Source: JAYWIG01 sp043789035 (GTDB lineage Bacteria; Pseudomonadota; Gammaproteobacteria; Burkholderiales; Burkholderiaceae_E). Taken from it: a stretch of 64,000 nt of DNA. Each line of letters begins with the position of its first letter. Position 1 is the stretch's first letter. The stretch lies in the NCBI GenBank assembly GCA_043789035.1, contig JAYWIG010000362.1, forward strand, positions 13,550 to 77,549, read 5' to 3'. Shown piece after piece: positions 43,122-52,418 of this stretch. The notes beneath the pieces are model-generated. The model worked only from the letters and a program-made list of their open reading frames with translations. It made no database searches and was not told the origin of the DNA. The translations under genes were made by a program, and so were the position numbers.

Positions 43122-43853
43122 ATGACTTGGTCTATTTTGGCGCGCGATGATGAAGGTCGCTTTGGTATTGCAATCGCAAGCCGCTTTTTTGCCGTTGGCT
43201 CCTTGTGCTCCCACAGTATGCGCGGCGTAGGCGCGTTATCGACACAAGCGCTGATGAATCCGCTTTATGGGCCAAAAGGTATGGCTGCGTTGGCGTCGGG
43301 AATGTCGGCAGCCGATACGATGGAGCTGCTTATTAGTGCCGATGCCGGAAGTGCTCAAAGGCAATTGCACATCCTGCCCGTAATTGGGCAGCCTGTAGCC
43401 CATACCGGTGCACAGTGCATTGATTGGTGCGGGCACCTGCAAGGCGACGACTTCAGCGTTGCTGGCAATATGCTGGCCGGCCCACAAGTGATTGCAGCCA
43501 CGGCAGATGCTTATCGAAATAGTGCAGGCCAACCGATGGCAGAGCGCCTTCTGGCGGCAATGTTAGCAGGTGAGCAAGCTGGTGGCGATAAACGAGGCAA
43601 GCAAGCCGCAGCGCTACGCATTCAAGGCGACGAGGATTACCTAGAGCTCGACTTGCGAGTCGATGATCATGCAGAACCGTTGCTTGAATTACAGCGCATT
43701 TACGAAAAAAGCTTGGAACGGTTCCAGCCTTTTCTCTCTTGCTTAGCAGGGCGACAAAATCCCGTCGGTATTATTGATAGAACAGTAATCGAAGACAAGG
43801 TAGTGCAATTCCAGGAGCAGCTTGCTGCTCGGCGATCAACTGCAAAAAATTAA
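43122..43853 (+). CDS. DUF1028 family (Ntn-hydrolase-like) protein
   Basis: A 243-aa protein of the DUF1028 family. It begins MTWSILARDDEGRFGIAIASRFFAVG and contains STQALMNPLYGPKGMAAL, QRQLHILPVIGQ and VAGNMLAGPQVIAA, all family blocks. I start at ATG 43122, where the homology begins, not at the ATG 102 bp upstream. The family is a predicted Ntn-type hydrolase of unknown reaction. It is often placed with peptide ABC transporters, as here, and probably acts on an imported peptide or amide. Confidence 0.85.
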   Translation: MTWSILARDDEGRFGIAIASRFFAVGSLCSHSMRGVGALSTQALMNPLYGPKGMAALASGMSAADTMELLISADAGSAQRQLHILPVIGQPVAHTGAQCIDWCGHLQGDDFSVAGNMLAGPQVIAATADAYRNSAGQPMAERLLAAMLAGEQAGGDKRGKQAAALRIQGDEDYLELDLRVDDHAEPLLELQRIYEKSLERFQPFLSCLAGRQNPVGIIDRTVIEDKVVQFQEQLAARRSTAKN

Positions 43854-43863
43854 TGCTCATCTG

Positions 43864-44877
43864 ATGCAAAAGCTTGGTACCGACCCATTGCTTACGGTGA
43901 GCAATCTTGCAACGCAGTTCAGCACAGATGAAGGCGTCTTCAACGCAGTCGATGGTGTGAGTTTCACGCTCTACCCTGGGCAAACGCTCGCGATCGTCGG
44001 TGAATCAGGTTGCGGCAAAAGTGTCACCGCTTTATCGATCATGGGGCTTGTACCGAACCCCGTGGGCAAAATAACCAATGGTTCGGTTGTTTTCGAGGGC
44101 CAAGAGCTCATCGGAGCGCAGGCTAAGGCCTTACAAGATTTGCGCGGTAATGGCATGGCGATGATTTTCCAAGAACCGATGTCATCGTTGAATCCGGTTT
44201 TCACCATAGGCGAGCAAATTGTCGAGGGACTGTTGCGACACCGAGAAATCTCGCGCGCCCAAGCGCAAGAACGGGCTATTGCCATGCTCAAAAAAGTACG
44301 CATTCCTGCACCTGAGCAACGCTTTCACGAGTACCCTCACCAACTCTCCGGTGGCATGCGTCAACGGGTAATGATTGCCATGGCCTTGGCCTGCGAACCG
44401 CGCTTACTTATCGCCGATGAACCCACGACTGCACTCGATGTCACCATACAAGCGCAAATCCTTGAACTGATGCAAACACTTAAAGTGGAAACCGGTACAG
44501 CAGTCATTTTAATTACCCATGATCTGGGCGTCGTCGCCGAAGTGGCCGATGAGGTCGCCGTCATGTATGCAGGCAAGGTTGTCGAAAGAGCTCCGGTTCA
44601 AACGCTCTTTGATGAACCGCAGCACCCGTATACGATAGGGCTCCTCGGTTCAATTCCAAGAATGGATAGCGATCGCCTGCGCCTGGACTCAATTAGTGGC
44701 CAGGTGCCAAGCCCCTTCGAGCGAAGCCTCGCATGCAACTTCGTACAACGCTGCCCCTTTGCCCAAGCGCAATGCATGAACAGCACGCCACCCTTAACGG
44801 AGGTTAGCCCTCAACACTGGTCGGCATGTTGGCGCGCGCCGCTTGATCCGGCCGTACTTTTCGCTGAAATCCATTAG
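43864..44877 (+). CDS. Peptide-type ABC transporter ATP-binding protein (DppD-like)
   Basis: A 337-aa Dpp/Opp ATPase: Walker A VGESGCGKSVTALSIMG, Q-loop MIFQEPMSSLNPVFT, signature LSGGMRQRVMIAMAL, Walker B LLIADEPTTALDVT, H-loop ITHDLGVVAE, and the Opp/Dpp C-terminal oligopeptide signature with clustered cysteines (CNFVQRCPFAQAQC), which can hold an iron-sulfur cluster in this subfamily. ATG 43864 fits the family N-terminus. It follows the DUF1028 gene by 10 bp and precedes its partner ATPase by 2 bp. Confidence 0.92.
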   Translation: MQKLGTDPLLTVSNLATQFSTDEGVFNAVDGVSFTLYPGQTLAIVGESGCGKSVTALSIMGLVPNPVGKITNGSVVFEGQELIGAQAKALQDLRGNGMAMIFQEPMSSLNPVFTIGEQIVEGLLRHREISRAQAQERAIAMLKKVRIPAPEQRFHEYPHQLSGGMRQRVMIAMALACEPRLLIADEPTTALDVTIQAQILELMQTLKVETGTAVILITHDLGVVAEVADEVAVMYAGKVVERAPVQTLFDEPQHPYTIGLLGSIPRMDSDRLRLDSISGQVPSPFERSLACNFVQRCPFAQAQCMNSTPPLTEVSPQHWSACWRAPLDPAVLFAEIH

Positions 44878-44879
44878 AT

Positions 44880-45956
44880 ATGGCATCCGCACCACTTCTC
44901 AAAATCAGCGGTCTGGTAAAACACTTCCCGGTGCGCCGAGGTGTGTTCGGTCGAGTGAGCGGAGCCGTACGCGCTGTGGATGGCATCAACCTAACAATAC
45001 ACACAGGCGAAACGTTGGGCATTGTTGGCGAATCCGGTTGCGGTAAATCAACATTGGGCCGATTGGCCATTCGCTTGATCGAACCCACTTCAGGTGCTAT
45101 TGAATTTGAGGGCCAAGACCTGCTGGCACTCGATGCCGGCGCGTTACGAGCGCAGCGACGCTCAATGCAAATTATTTTTCAAGATCCGTTTTCGTCACTC
45201 AACCCGCGCATGACGGTGGCGCAGACCTTAACCGAACCACTGCGGTTGCATGATTTGCATACGGGTCGTGAAGCCCAAAGGGTCGCAGAGTTATTGAAAC
45301 TGGTTGGTCTAGCGCCAGAGCATGCTCAGCGCTATCCGCACGAGTTTTCAGGTGGGCAAAGACAACGCATTGGTATTGCAAGAGCCTTGGCAGTCGAGCC
45401 TCGGCTGATTGTGTGCGATGAAGCAGTGTCGGCGCTTGACGTGTCGGTACAAGCTCAAGTCGTCAACCTCTTACAAGACTTGCAGCAACAGCTTGGCCTT
45501 TCCTACATTTTTATCGCGCATGATTTATCGGTTGTTAAACATATCGCGACGCGCATCGCAGTCATGTATCTTGGCCGAATCGTCGAGCTATCGGATAAGC
45601 AGGCGCTGTTCGCGGCACCACGCCATCCGTATACGCAAGCGTTGCTATCGGCGATTCCATTGCCAGAGCCCGGTGCTCGCCGAGTTCAGGCATTGCTCAC
45701 CGGTGATGTACCGAGCCCGATAAACCCACCGAGTGGTTGTCATTTTCATACCCGATGCCCTCACGCACAAGCACTGTGCGCCAGCCATGCACCGGCAATT
45801 GAAGAACACCATGGACACGAGATAGCCTGTCATTTTTGGCGCGATATCGCATCAAGCTCAACCGCACCAACCGCACTGCGGCCGGCCTCGATTTCAGCAT
45901 CGCGCCAACGCCTACGTCGACTTCAATCCGCTTTTAATTCACACACATCCAGTTAA
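44880..45956 (+). CDS. Peptide-type ABC transporter ATP-binding protein (DppF-like)
   Basis: A 358-aa partner ATPase. Walker A VGESGCGKSTLGRLAI, Q-loop IIFQDPFSSLNPRMT, signature FSGGQRQRIGIARAL, Walker B LIVCDEAVSALDVS, H-loop IAHDLSVVKHI and the C-terminal FHTRCPHAQALC segment. It forms a heterodimer with the preceding ATPase to power a Dpp/Opp importer. A C-terminal tail after the cysteine block (SSSTAPTALRPAS...) is longer than usual. Confidence 0.92.
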   Translation: MASAPLLKISGLVKHFPVRRGVFGRVSGAVRAVDGINLTIHTGETLGIVGESGCGKSTLGRLAIRLIEPTSGAIEFEGQDLLALDAGALRAQRRSMQIIFQDPFSSLNPRMTVAQTLTEPLRLHDLHTGREAQRVAELLKLVGLAPEHAQRYPHEFSGGQRQRIGIARALAVEPRLIVCDEAVSALDVSVQAQVVNLLQDLQQQLGLSYIFIAHDLSVVKHIATRIAVMYLGRIVELSDKQALFAAPRHPYTQALLSAIPLPEPGARRVQALLTGDVPSPINPPSGCHFHTRCPHAQALCASHAPAIEEHHGHEIACHFWRDIASSSTAPTALRPASISASRQRLRRLQSAFNSHTSS

Positions 45957-45966
45957 ACGAACACTT

Positions 45967-47499
45967 ATGAAACTCAACTACATGAATCTCTCTATCGCAA
46001 AACTTGCGACACTCGCAATCAGCGCGAGTCTGACGTGTTTCGCCGCACAAGCCCAAACATTACGAATCGGGCTTGCCGAAGATCCCGATGCACTCGACCC
46101 CAGTCTGGCGCGCAGCTTCGTCGGTCGAATTGTGTTTTCTGCGCTCTGCGACAAATTGTTCGATATTGATGAGAAGCTCAACATCGTGCCGCAATTGGCG
46201 GCATCGTATGAATGGTCTGCCGACAATAAAACACTCACGCTTAAACTAAGGCAAGGCGTTGTATTTCATGACGGCGAAAAGTTCGACGCCGCAGCGGTGA
46301 AGTACAACATCGAACGCCACAAGACAATGCCTGGCTCGAACCGTCGAGGCGAATTAGCGCCTGTTGCCAGCGTCGATGTCATCGACCCATCGACGGTAAA
46401 ACTGAACCTATCAGCGCCCTTCTCTCCTTTGCTCGCTCAGTTGGCCGACCGCGCAGGCATGATGATGTCGCCCAAAGCGGCGCAAGCGCTCGGAGATAAG
46501 TTCAGCAGCAACCCCTCTTGTTCCGGGCCTTTCAAGTTTGTTGAGCGAGTAGCCCAAGATCGAATCGTGCTTGAGCGATTCCCACAGTACTGGAACAAGG
46601 CTGCAATCAACTTTGACAAAGTTATTTACACACCCATCCCGGATGCAACCGTACGCCTGGCTAATTTAAAATCAGGTCAGCTAGATTTCATCGAGCGGGT
46701 TGCCTCTAGCGACATCGGAAAGTTACTCACCGATAAAAAGTTCAAAACATCGCGCATCACCGAAATCGGCTACCAAGGTATCACGATCAACGTGGGCAAA
46801 AGTGAGCAATCAAAAAAGAACCCTCTTGGTCGCGATGCCAAAGTGCGTGAGGCATTTGAGTTGTCGCTTGATAGACAAGGCTTGTCGCAAGTGGTGATGG
46901 ATAACGAGGCGCAAGTCGGCAATCAATGGGTAGCCCCAAGCAATACCTTTTACGCGAAGAATATTCCCATGCCTAAGCGCGATATCGCCAAGGCAAAAGC
47001 GCTTCTCAAAGAAGCGGGTGTTACCAATCCAAGCTTTACTTTGTTAACGCCCACCACATCCGATACTCAACGTCTTGCCCTCGTCATTCAAGCCATGTCA
47101 CGCGAAGCAGGGTTTGATGTCAAAATTCAAGCCGCCGAGTTTGCCACTTCTCTCAACATGGCCGACAAAGGCGAGTTCGATGCTTACTTGTTGGCTTGGA
47201 GTGGTCGCGCCGACCCAGACGGCAATTTGTTCAGCTTTCATGCCTGCAAACAACCCTTGAACTATGCCGGCTATTGCGATCCGCAAGTCGATACATTGAT
47301 CAATGAATCACGAACGTTGCGTGAACCGGCTGAGCGCAAAAAGATCTTTGATAAAGTAGCGGCGCAAGTGCTCAAAGAGCGCCCAATTATCTACCTCTAT
47401 CATCGTAATTGGCTCTGGGCCTACAACAGCAAACTCACTGGCATACGCAACATTCCAGACGGCTTGCTGCGAGTGACTGGCGTAAAGATGGCGCCGTAA
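45967..47499 (+). CDS. Peptide-type ABC transporter substrate-binding protein (DppA/GsiB-like)
   Basis: A 510-aa periplasmic SBP_bac_5 protein. The signal peptide (ATLAISASLTCFAAQAQ) precedes TLRIGLAEDPDALDPSLARSFVGR, and the family core follows (KLRQGVVFHDGEKFDAAAVKYNIER, GPFKFVERVAQDRIVLERFPQYW). The C-terminus RPIIYLYHRNWLWAYNSKLTGI is typical. It is the third transporter gene. Its ligand is probably a peptide or glutathione-like compound; the DUF1028 gene gives the only hint. Confidence 0.92.
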   Translation: MKLNYMNLSIAKLATLAISASLTCFAAQAQTLRIGLAEDPDALDPSLARSFVGRIVFSALCDKLFDIDEKLNIVPQLAASYEWSADNKTLTLKLRQGVVFHDGEKFDAAAVKYNIERHKTMPGSNRRGELAPVASVDVIDPSTVKLNLSAPFSPLLAQLADRAGMMMSPKAAQALGDKFSSNPSCSGPFKFVERVAQDRIVLERFPQYWNKAAINFDKVIYTPIPDATVRLANLKSGQLDFIERVASSDIGKLLTDKKFKTSRITEIGYQGITINVGKSEQSKKNPLGRDAKVREAFELSLDRQGLSQVVMDNEAQVGNQWVAPSNTFYAKNIPMPKRDIAKAKALLKEAGVTNPSFTLLTPTTSDTQRLALVIQAMSREAGFDVKIQAAEFATSLNMADKGEFDAYLLAWSGRADPDGNLFSFHACKQPLNYAGYCDPQVDTLINESRTLREPAERKKIFDKVAAQVLKERPIIYLYHRNWLWAYNSKLTGIRNIPDGLLRVTGVKMAP

Positions 47500-47508
47500 G
47501 TCATCTAT

Positions 47509-48450
47509 ATGCTTGAATTTCTCCTCAAACGCTTATTAACGATCTTTCCGACGTTGATCTTGGTGTCCATGCTTATCTTCGGGCTGCAGCAGTTGCTGCC
47601 CGGTGACCCTGCCAAGATACTTGCGGGTGAGGAGCAAGACCCAACGGTGGTGGCCTATCTGCGAGACAAACTCAAGCTCGATAAGCCATTACCGGTGCGC
47701 TATGCGTACTGGGTGGGAGGTGTCGTGCAAGGCGATCTTGGGGAGTCAATTCGCAGTCAGGAACCTGTCACTCGGCTGATCATGCAAAAGCTTCCCGTCA
47801 CCTTACAACTCGCCTTAATGGCCTTCACCATAGCGCTTTTGATTGGCATTCCGGCAGGTATTGTTTCAGCTGTGGGTAAAGGCACGGCTTGGGATTACTG
47901 CGCTAATGTGTTTGCGCTCTGGGGCCTATCGACCCCGAATTTTTGGCTCGGCATTCTCCTGATCATGCTGTTCTCTGTCGAACTTGGTTGGTTACCGGCG
48001 TCTGGCTACATCAGCCCGTTTGAAGATCTTTGGGGCAATATTTCTTCCATGATCATGCCCGCCTTCGTTTTAGGCAATGCCATCGCCGCCATTCTGATGC
48101 GGCATACCCGCAGCGCCATGCTTCAGGTACTGTCTGCAGACTATGTTCGCACTGCGCGTGCCAAGGGCCTCAATGAACGCACGGTGGTGCTCAAACATGC
48201 GCTACGAAATGCATTAACTCCGATCATCACACTTGGCGCCTTGGAGCTAGGCACCTTACTTTCAGGCGCGGTACTTACCGAACAAGTGTTTACTATTCCC
48301 GGCTTTGGTAAGCTGATTGTCGATTCGGTTTTTAATCGCGACTATTCGGTGGTACAAGGCGTCGTACTCGTTACCGCCACAGCCTACATCACATTGAACT
48401 TACTTGCCGATTTGGCCTACTTTCTAGTTAACCCCCGTTTAAGAAAGTAG
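47509..48450 (+). CDS. Peptide-type ABC transporter permease (DppB-like)
   Basis: A 313-aa permease with six membrane helices. N-terminal FLLKRLLTIFPTLILVSMLIFGLQQLLPGDPAKIL, the conserved EAA loop around DYVRTARAKGLNERTVVLKHALRNALTPIITL, and the C-terminal VLTEQVFTIPGFGKLIVDSVFNRDYSVVQG. It pairs with the next gene to form the channel. Confidence 0.93.
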   Translation: MLEFLLKRLLTIFPTLILVSMLIFGLQQLLPGDPAKILAGEEQDPTVVAYLRDKLKLDKPLPVRYAYWVGGVVQGDLGESIRSQEPVTRLIMQKLPVTLQLALMAFTIALLIGIPAGIVSAVGKGTAWDYCANVFALWGLSTPNFWLGILLIMLFSVELGWLPASGYISPFEDLWGNISSMIMPAFVLGNAIAAILMRHTRSAMLQVLSADYVRTARAKGLNERTVVLKHALRNALTPIITLGALELGTLLSGAVLTEQVFTIPGFGKLIVDSVFNRDYSVVQGVVLVTATAYITLNLLADLAYFLVNPRLRK

Positions 48451-48456
48451 CCAGCA

Positions 48457-49353
48457 TTGCAACCCTTCATACCGCCACTGACTTCTACTTCACCTACGAA
48501 CGCCCGCCGCGTGCCAGCCGGGCCATGGCAGCGCGCTTGGAGGCGCTTTCGCCGTCGCCCGAGCGCGGTTGTTGGCCTAATCATCGTCGTTGCCTTTATT
48601 GCCCTCGCCGTTTTAGCGCCTTGGGTTTCGCCACAAGACCCTATCGCCACGAGTTGGGGGGCAATTCGCCAAGCACCGAGCGCTGAGCATTGGTTTGGCA
48701 CTGACGAAATTGGACGAGATGTTTTATCACGTGTCATTTGGGGTGCTCGTGCTTCCCTGCTGGCGGGGATAGTATCGGTCTCGATCTCGCTCATGATAGG
48801 CATTCCAATAGGCCTTGCGGCCGGTTTTTTTGGTGGCTATGTAGATGCCGCAATATCACGGGTCACCGATGCCTTTTTAGCTTGCCCATTTCTTATCCTC
48901 GCCATTGCCTTGGCGGCCTTCTTGGGGCCAAGCCTTACCAACGCAATGATCGCCATTGGCATTTCAGCGGCGCCAATTTTCGTGCGGCTTACACGCGCCC
49001 AAGTACTCAATACCAAGGAAGAGGATTACATCGAAGCAGCGCGTGCCGTGGGTAACTCGCCGCTCAGAATCGCCCTGCGCCACATTCTGCCCAACATCAC
49101 GGCACCCCTCATGGTGCAGGCAACCCTTGCCATAGCCGCAGCAGTGATTGCCGAAGCGAGCCTCTCGTTTCTAGGTCTTGGCCAGCAACCACCAGCCCCA
49201 AGCTGGGGAAGCATGCTCAATACCGCTAAGAACTACATTGACAACGCCGCGTGGATGGCAATCTGGCCGGGCCTGTCGATTTTCTTACTGGTATTAGCGT
49301 TCAACATACTGGGTGACGGTTTGCGTGATGCGCTCGATCCTCGGAATCGGTAG
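48457..49353 (+). CDS. Peptide-type ABC transporter permease (DppC-like)
   Basis: A 298-aa permease of the DppC type: N-terminal cytoplasmic RAWRRFRRRPSAVVGLIIVVAFIALAVLAP, GTDEIGRDVLSRVIWGARASLLAG, and the EAA loop EEDYIEAARAVGNSPLRIALRHILPNITAPL. The first codon is probably a non-ATG (TTG) at 48457. It is the last gene of the DUF1028-transporter operon and converges on ssb. Confidence 0.92.
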   Translation: MQPFIPPLTSTSPTNARRVPAGPWQRAWRRFRRRPSAVVGLIIVVAFIALAVLAPWVSPQDPIATSWGAIRQAPSAEHWFGTDEIGRDVLSRVIWGARASLLAGIVSVSISLMIGIPIGLAAGFFGGYVDAAISRVTDAFLACPFLILAIALAAFLGPSLTNAMIAIGISAAPIFVRLTRAQVLNTKEEDYIEAARAVGNSPLRIALRHILPNITAPLMVQATLAIAAAVIAEASLSFLGLGQQPPAPSWGSMLNTAKNYIDNAAWMAIWPGLSIFLLVLAFNILGDGLRDALDPRNR

Positions 49354-49370
49354 TTAGCAGCATAACCAAT

Positions 49371-49397
49371 AAAAAAGCCCCGCAATTGCAGGGCCTT
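49371..49397 (-). terminator. Intrinsic terminator of ssb
   Basis: On the minus strand GGCCCTGCAATTGCGGGGC forms a stem with an inner palindromic GCAATTGC, followed by a run of six T. It follows the ssb stop by about 40 bp and may also slow the convergent permease transcript. Confidence 0.7.
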
Positions 49398-49435
49398 CAG
49401 AGGTTAAAGTTTACTAACCTAGTCTGTGGTAAACC

Positions 49436-49957
49436 TCAAAACGGAATATCGTCATCCATATCATCAAAGCTCGCTGGTGCTGGCTTTTTCGCAGGGGCGC
49501 TTGATGCACCACCGCTACCACCGCCGCTCATTGTCCGAGGCGCAGGACGGCTGGTGTAACCACCGCCGCCAGATTCACCGCCGCCCATATCGTCGCCACC
49601 GCTACCACCGCCCATGCCAGATTTACCGCCCAGCATTTGCATTTGGTCAACTACGATGTCGGTTGAATATTTATCTTGGCCAGTTTCTTTGTCTTGCCAT
49701 TTGCGAGTTTTCAAGCGACCTTCGACATAAATGGAAGAGCCCTTTTTTAAGTACTCGCCTGCAATCTCAGCCAATCGGTTGTAAAACACCAAACGATGCC
49801 ATTCAGTTTCTTCTTTTTTCTCACCAGACGCTTTGTCTTTCCAGCTCGATGTTGTGGCAATGGACAAATTAGTGATTGCAGAACCATCCGGTGTGTAGCG
49901 GGTTTCTGGATCGCGGCCTAAGTTGCCGATGAGAGTGACTTTATTGAGTGAAGCCAT
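49436..49957 (-). CDS. ssb: Single-stranded DNA-binding protein
   Basis: A 173-aa SSB. The OB fold covers residues about 1-112 (NKVTLIGNLGRDPETRYTPDGSAITNLSIATTSSW, EWHRLVFYNRLAEIAGEYLKKGSSIYVEGRLKTRKWQD). A Gly/Ser-rich disordered linker follows, and the acidic tip DDMDDDIPF recruits partner proteins. AAGGA lies 8 nt before the ATG. In related genomes ssb is usually next to the MFS/uvrA pair; here a 5-kb operon lies between. Confidence 0.97.
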   Translation of the reverse strand: MASLNKVTLIGNLGRDPETRYTPDGSAITNLSIATTSSWKDKASGEKKEETEWHRLVFYNRLAEIAGEYLKKGSSIYVEGRLKTRKWQDKETGQDKYSTDIVVDQMQMLGGKSGMGGGSGGDDMGGGESGGGGYTSRPAPRTMSGGGSGGASSAPAKKPAPASFDDMDDDIPF

Positions 49958-50026
49958 AATACTTTTCCTTGGTTAGCCTAAGTTTTCGGGATTTGTTCGA
50001 ACCATTGCAGTCATCGAACGAAATGA

Positions 50027-50054
50027 AGTTTACATCACTCTGGAATTGACGCAA
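50027..50054 (-). promoter_or_regulatory. Candidate sigma70 promoter of ssb
   Basis: On the minus strand TTGCGT (50054-50049) and TAAACT (50032-50027) are separated by 16 bp and stand about 70 bp before the ssb start. Match to consensus is moderate. Confidence 0.4.
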
Positions 50055-50091
50055 TTCAGCCGAAAAGGTCAGCCAAAAGTCTTATCCCTTT

Positions 50092-51618
50092 TCACACGCG
50101 ATGACGCGCGCGCAAGATGCTGGTTGCTTGCGCTAGCGCCGTCAACTTTGCTTCCGCAATTTGCTCAGAGGAAACAGGATTATCGGCGAAGGTCGCAAAA
50201 CCGCAATCGGGCGTGAGCAACATGCGTTCGGCGCCGAAAATCTTAATCGCCCGCTCGGCATGCGCCACAATCGAATCAACACTCTCGACGTGAGCATGCT
50301 TTTGGTTACAAGCGCCGACGCCAATGCGTAGATGATCTGGCAATGACGCGAGTACTTCAATCTCACCAGAACGCGGTGTGCAAAGCTCCAATAGCAAAGT
50401 GCCGACCTGCATCTGCGCTAACGTACTTACCAAAGGTACATAGTCTCCAGTAAGCGCCGCACCTTCGTCCGCTGTCCAATTGCCCCGGCACATATGGAGC
50501 GCAAGGCGTTCCATCGGGAAACCTTTAGTGACAGCATTGACTAAGTCGCGCGCGAAGGCGAGCTCAATCGACGCTTCCTTTTTTTCACCGAGTGCCCCAC
50601 ACATAAAGCTACGCTGAGTAGCGGCACCGGTGAACACCACTTCGGAAAGCACTGGCTCATCGAGCTGAACGAGAGCGGTTCCGGCCGCCAATAAACAAGC
50701 AATTTCTTCGCGCAGAACGCGCACTACGGCTTCGGCCAAGTCTTCACGACTTGCATAGGCGCGATCAGAGATACACTCCATCCACATGGTTCGAGTTAGA
50801 AGGTAAGGCCCGGGCAGAGCAACCTTGATCGGTCTTTGGGTCAGCGTCTTGGTGAATTCAAATTCGTGGACTGCGATTGACCGACTACGCCCGAGCGGCC
50901 CGAATACGGCGGGATGGCGGACATCTCCGGCCGGCACATCTAACGCACGAAGTTCTCGCTCAAATTCTTCCGGGTCGTCCACTAAAGGCATTAGATCGGT
51001 AAGCGGAATCAGTTGGCAGTTATCTAGACGGGAAGCGACAAAACTCGAGTAGCTGTCACGACGCTGTTCGCCATCGGTAATGACATCGGCACCGGCGCGA
51101 ATCTGTGCCTGAACCGCAAGCCGCACTGCATCGTCAGCGGTGGCTTGAAACTTCGCTTCATCCAATCGGCCTTCCATATTCTCATGCACGGCTTGTAGCA
51201 TCCAACGTGGCCGCGGCCAACTGCCTATCCCCATGATGGACAGTGGACGAATGGCTGGGGCAGGTATTGGATCTGGTAACTTATCCATGAACTTTACGTC
51301 TACGAGCTGCACTCCGGCAACTGAGGTCGTCACAGTCGCATTCCTTGCTTTGCGCTCCGCTAACTGCCCCTTCGACACCAGAAAACTCCTCTGCTTACCG
51401 TCCTTGACGAAAGAGACTAGCTCGTTACCTGTCATCCGGCACCAAGACGGCAGATCTTCGTCAACAGATATCTCGGTCGAACGGATTTCTAGCAGGCCGC
51501 CTCTGTCCATCGGGTCGATATGCTTGCGAATTAATAGCAATAAACCGTTACCACAATCGAGGTCGCCGCCGTCGAAGCTAACGTCAGGTTGAAGGGTGTG
51601 AGTTGTAGTAGGCGTCAT
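50092..51618 (-). CDS. TusA-like domain fused to MetE-type zinc methyltransferase
   Basis: A 508-aa fusion. Residues about 12-82 are a TusA/SirA-like fold with Cys22 (GGDLDCGNGLLLL) and the segment PSWCRMTGNELVSF, which is nearly shared with the stand-alone TusA-like protein of the same operon (PAWCRMTGNELVAQ). The usual CPxP is changed to CG. Residues about 125-508 resemble the C-terminal (catalytic) half of cobalamin-independent methionine synthase, with the zinc ligands H375 and C377 (LALHMCRGN), E411 (LLLELC) and C472 (TPDCGF). The domain pair suggests methyl or alkyl transfer to or from a carrier-bound sulfur. It is the last gene of the operon and overlaps the ATPase gene by 4 bp. The reaction is unknown. 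Confidence 0.85.
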   Translation of the reverse strand: MTPTTTHTLQPDVSFDGGDLDCGNGLLLLIRKHIDPMDRGGLLEIRSTEISVDEDLPSWCRMTGNELVSFVKDGKQRSFLVSKGQLAERKARNATVTTSVAGVQLVDVKFMDKLPDPIPAPAIRPLSIMGIGSWPRPRWMLQAVHENMEGRLDEAKFQATADDAVRLAVQAQIRAGADVITDGEQRRDSYSSFVASRLDNCQLIPLTDLMPLVDDPEEFERELRALDVPAGDVRHPAVFGPLGRSRSIAVHEFEFTKTLTQRPIKVALPGPYLLTRTMWMECISDRAYASREDLAEAVVRVLREEIACLLAAGTALVQLDEPVLSEVVFTGAATQRSFMCGALGEKKEASIELAFARDLVNAVTKGFPMERLALHMCRGNWTADEGAALTGDYVPLVSTLAQMQVGTLLLELCTPRSGEIEVLASLPDHLRIGVGACNQKHAHVESVDSIVAHAERAIKIFGAERMLLTPDCGFATFADNPVSSEQIAEAKLTALAQATSILRARHRV

Positions 51619-52418
51619 TCTTGGTCCTCAAATATTGGCGTGGCATAAACGGAATCTAACATGGCATCACTAAACTGATCTGCAGCAACGTCCAAGACGA
51701 TTCGTCCAGCCGCTAGGCCGACGATTCGATCGGCAAAAAGGCGGGCGAAATGCGGTTGATGCAGGCTACAAATCACGGCGATTCCATTTTCTCTTGAATG
51801 GCAAATCGAACGCAATAGCTCGAGAATGTCCTGCCCGATTCGCGGGTCAAGACTTGCAACGGGCTCATCGGCGATGATGACATCAGGCTGCTGCGCTAAG
51901 GCCCGAGCAATGGCAACCCGCTGCTGTTGGCCTCCCGATAAAGTGCCAGCGGGCTGTTCAGCTTGCGCTAATAGACCAACACGATCCAAACATTCCAAGG
52001 CGAGCAAATGGTCGGACTCTTCAAATGATCGCAACCATCCGCGCCACGCTGGGATATATCCCAAGCGCCCTGCCAGCACGTTCTGCTTAGTGGTTAGGCG
52101 ATTGACCAGATTAAACTGTTGGAACACTACTGCGATTCGACGTCGTTCCCGGCTTTGTAAAGTTGAAACGTCGTTGGCGCCGAGGCGTGCTTGCCCCTTG
52201 TCCATCAAAGTGAGGCCTGAAAGACAGCGAAACAACGTAGTTTTGCCTGCTCCACTTGGGCCTAGCACAGCAACAAACTCTCCTGCACGAACGCCAAAAC
52301 TGACGTTGTCAATTGCGAGCTTGTTACCGAAAGCCTTGGTTGCCTCGACGACCTCGAAAACATAATCGCCGGTGGTGCTGTGATTTTGTCTTGCCATGAC
52401 GTGGATCTCGCTCATCAA
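51615..52418 (-). CDS. ABC transporter ATP-binding protein (PhnC-like)
   Basis: A 267-aa ATPase of the phosphonate-type (PhnC) family: Walker A LGPSGAGKTTLFRCLSG, Q-loop VVFQQFNLVNRLTT, signature LSGGQQQRVAIARAL, Walker B VIIADEPVASLDP and H-loop CSLHQPHFARLF. It overlaps both neighbours by 4 bp (permease before, TusA-MetE after). No C-P lyase genes are present, so the cargo is probably not used as a phosphonate. Confidence 0.9.
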   Translation of the reverse strand: MMSEIHVMARQNHSTTGDYVFEVVEATKAFGNKLAIDNVSFGVRAGEFVAVLGPSGAGKTTLFRCLSGLTLMDKGQARLGANDVSTLQSRERRRIAVVFQQFNLVNRLTTKQNVLAGRLGYIPAWRGWLRSFEESDHLLALECLDRVGLLAQAEQPAGTLSGGQQQRVAIARALAQQPDVIIADEPVASLDPRIGQDILELLRSICHSRENGIAVICSLHQPHFARLFADRIVGLAAGRIVLDVAADQFSDAMLDSVYATPIFEDQE

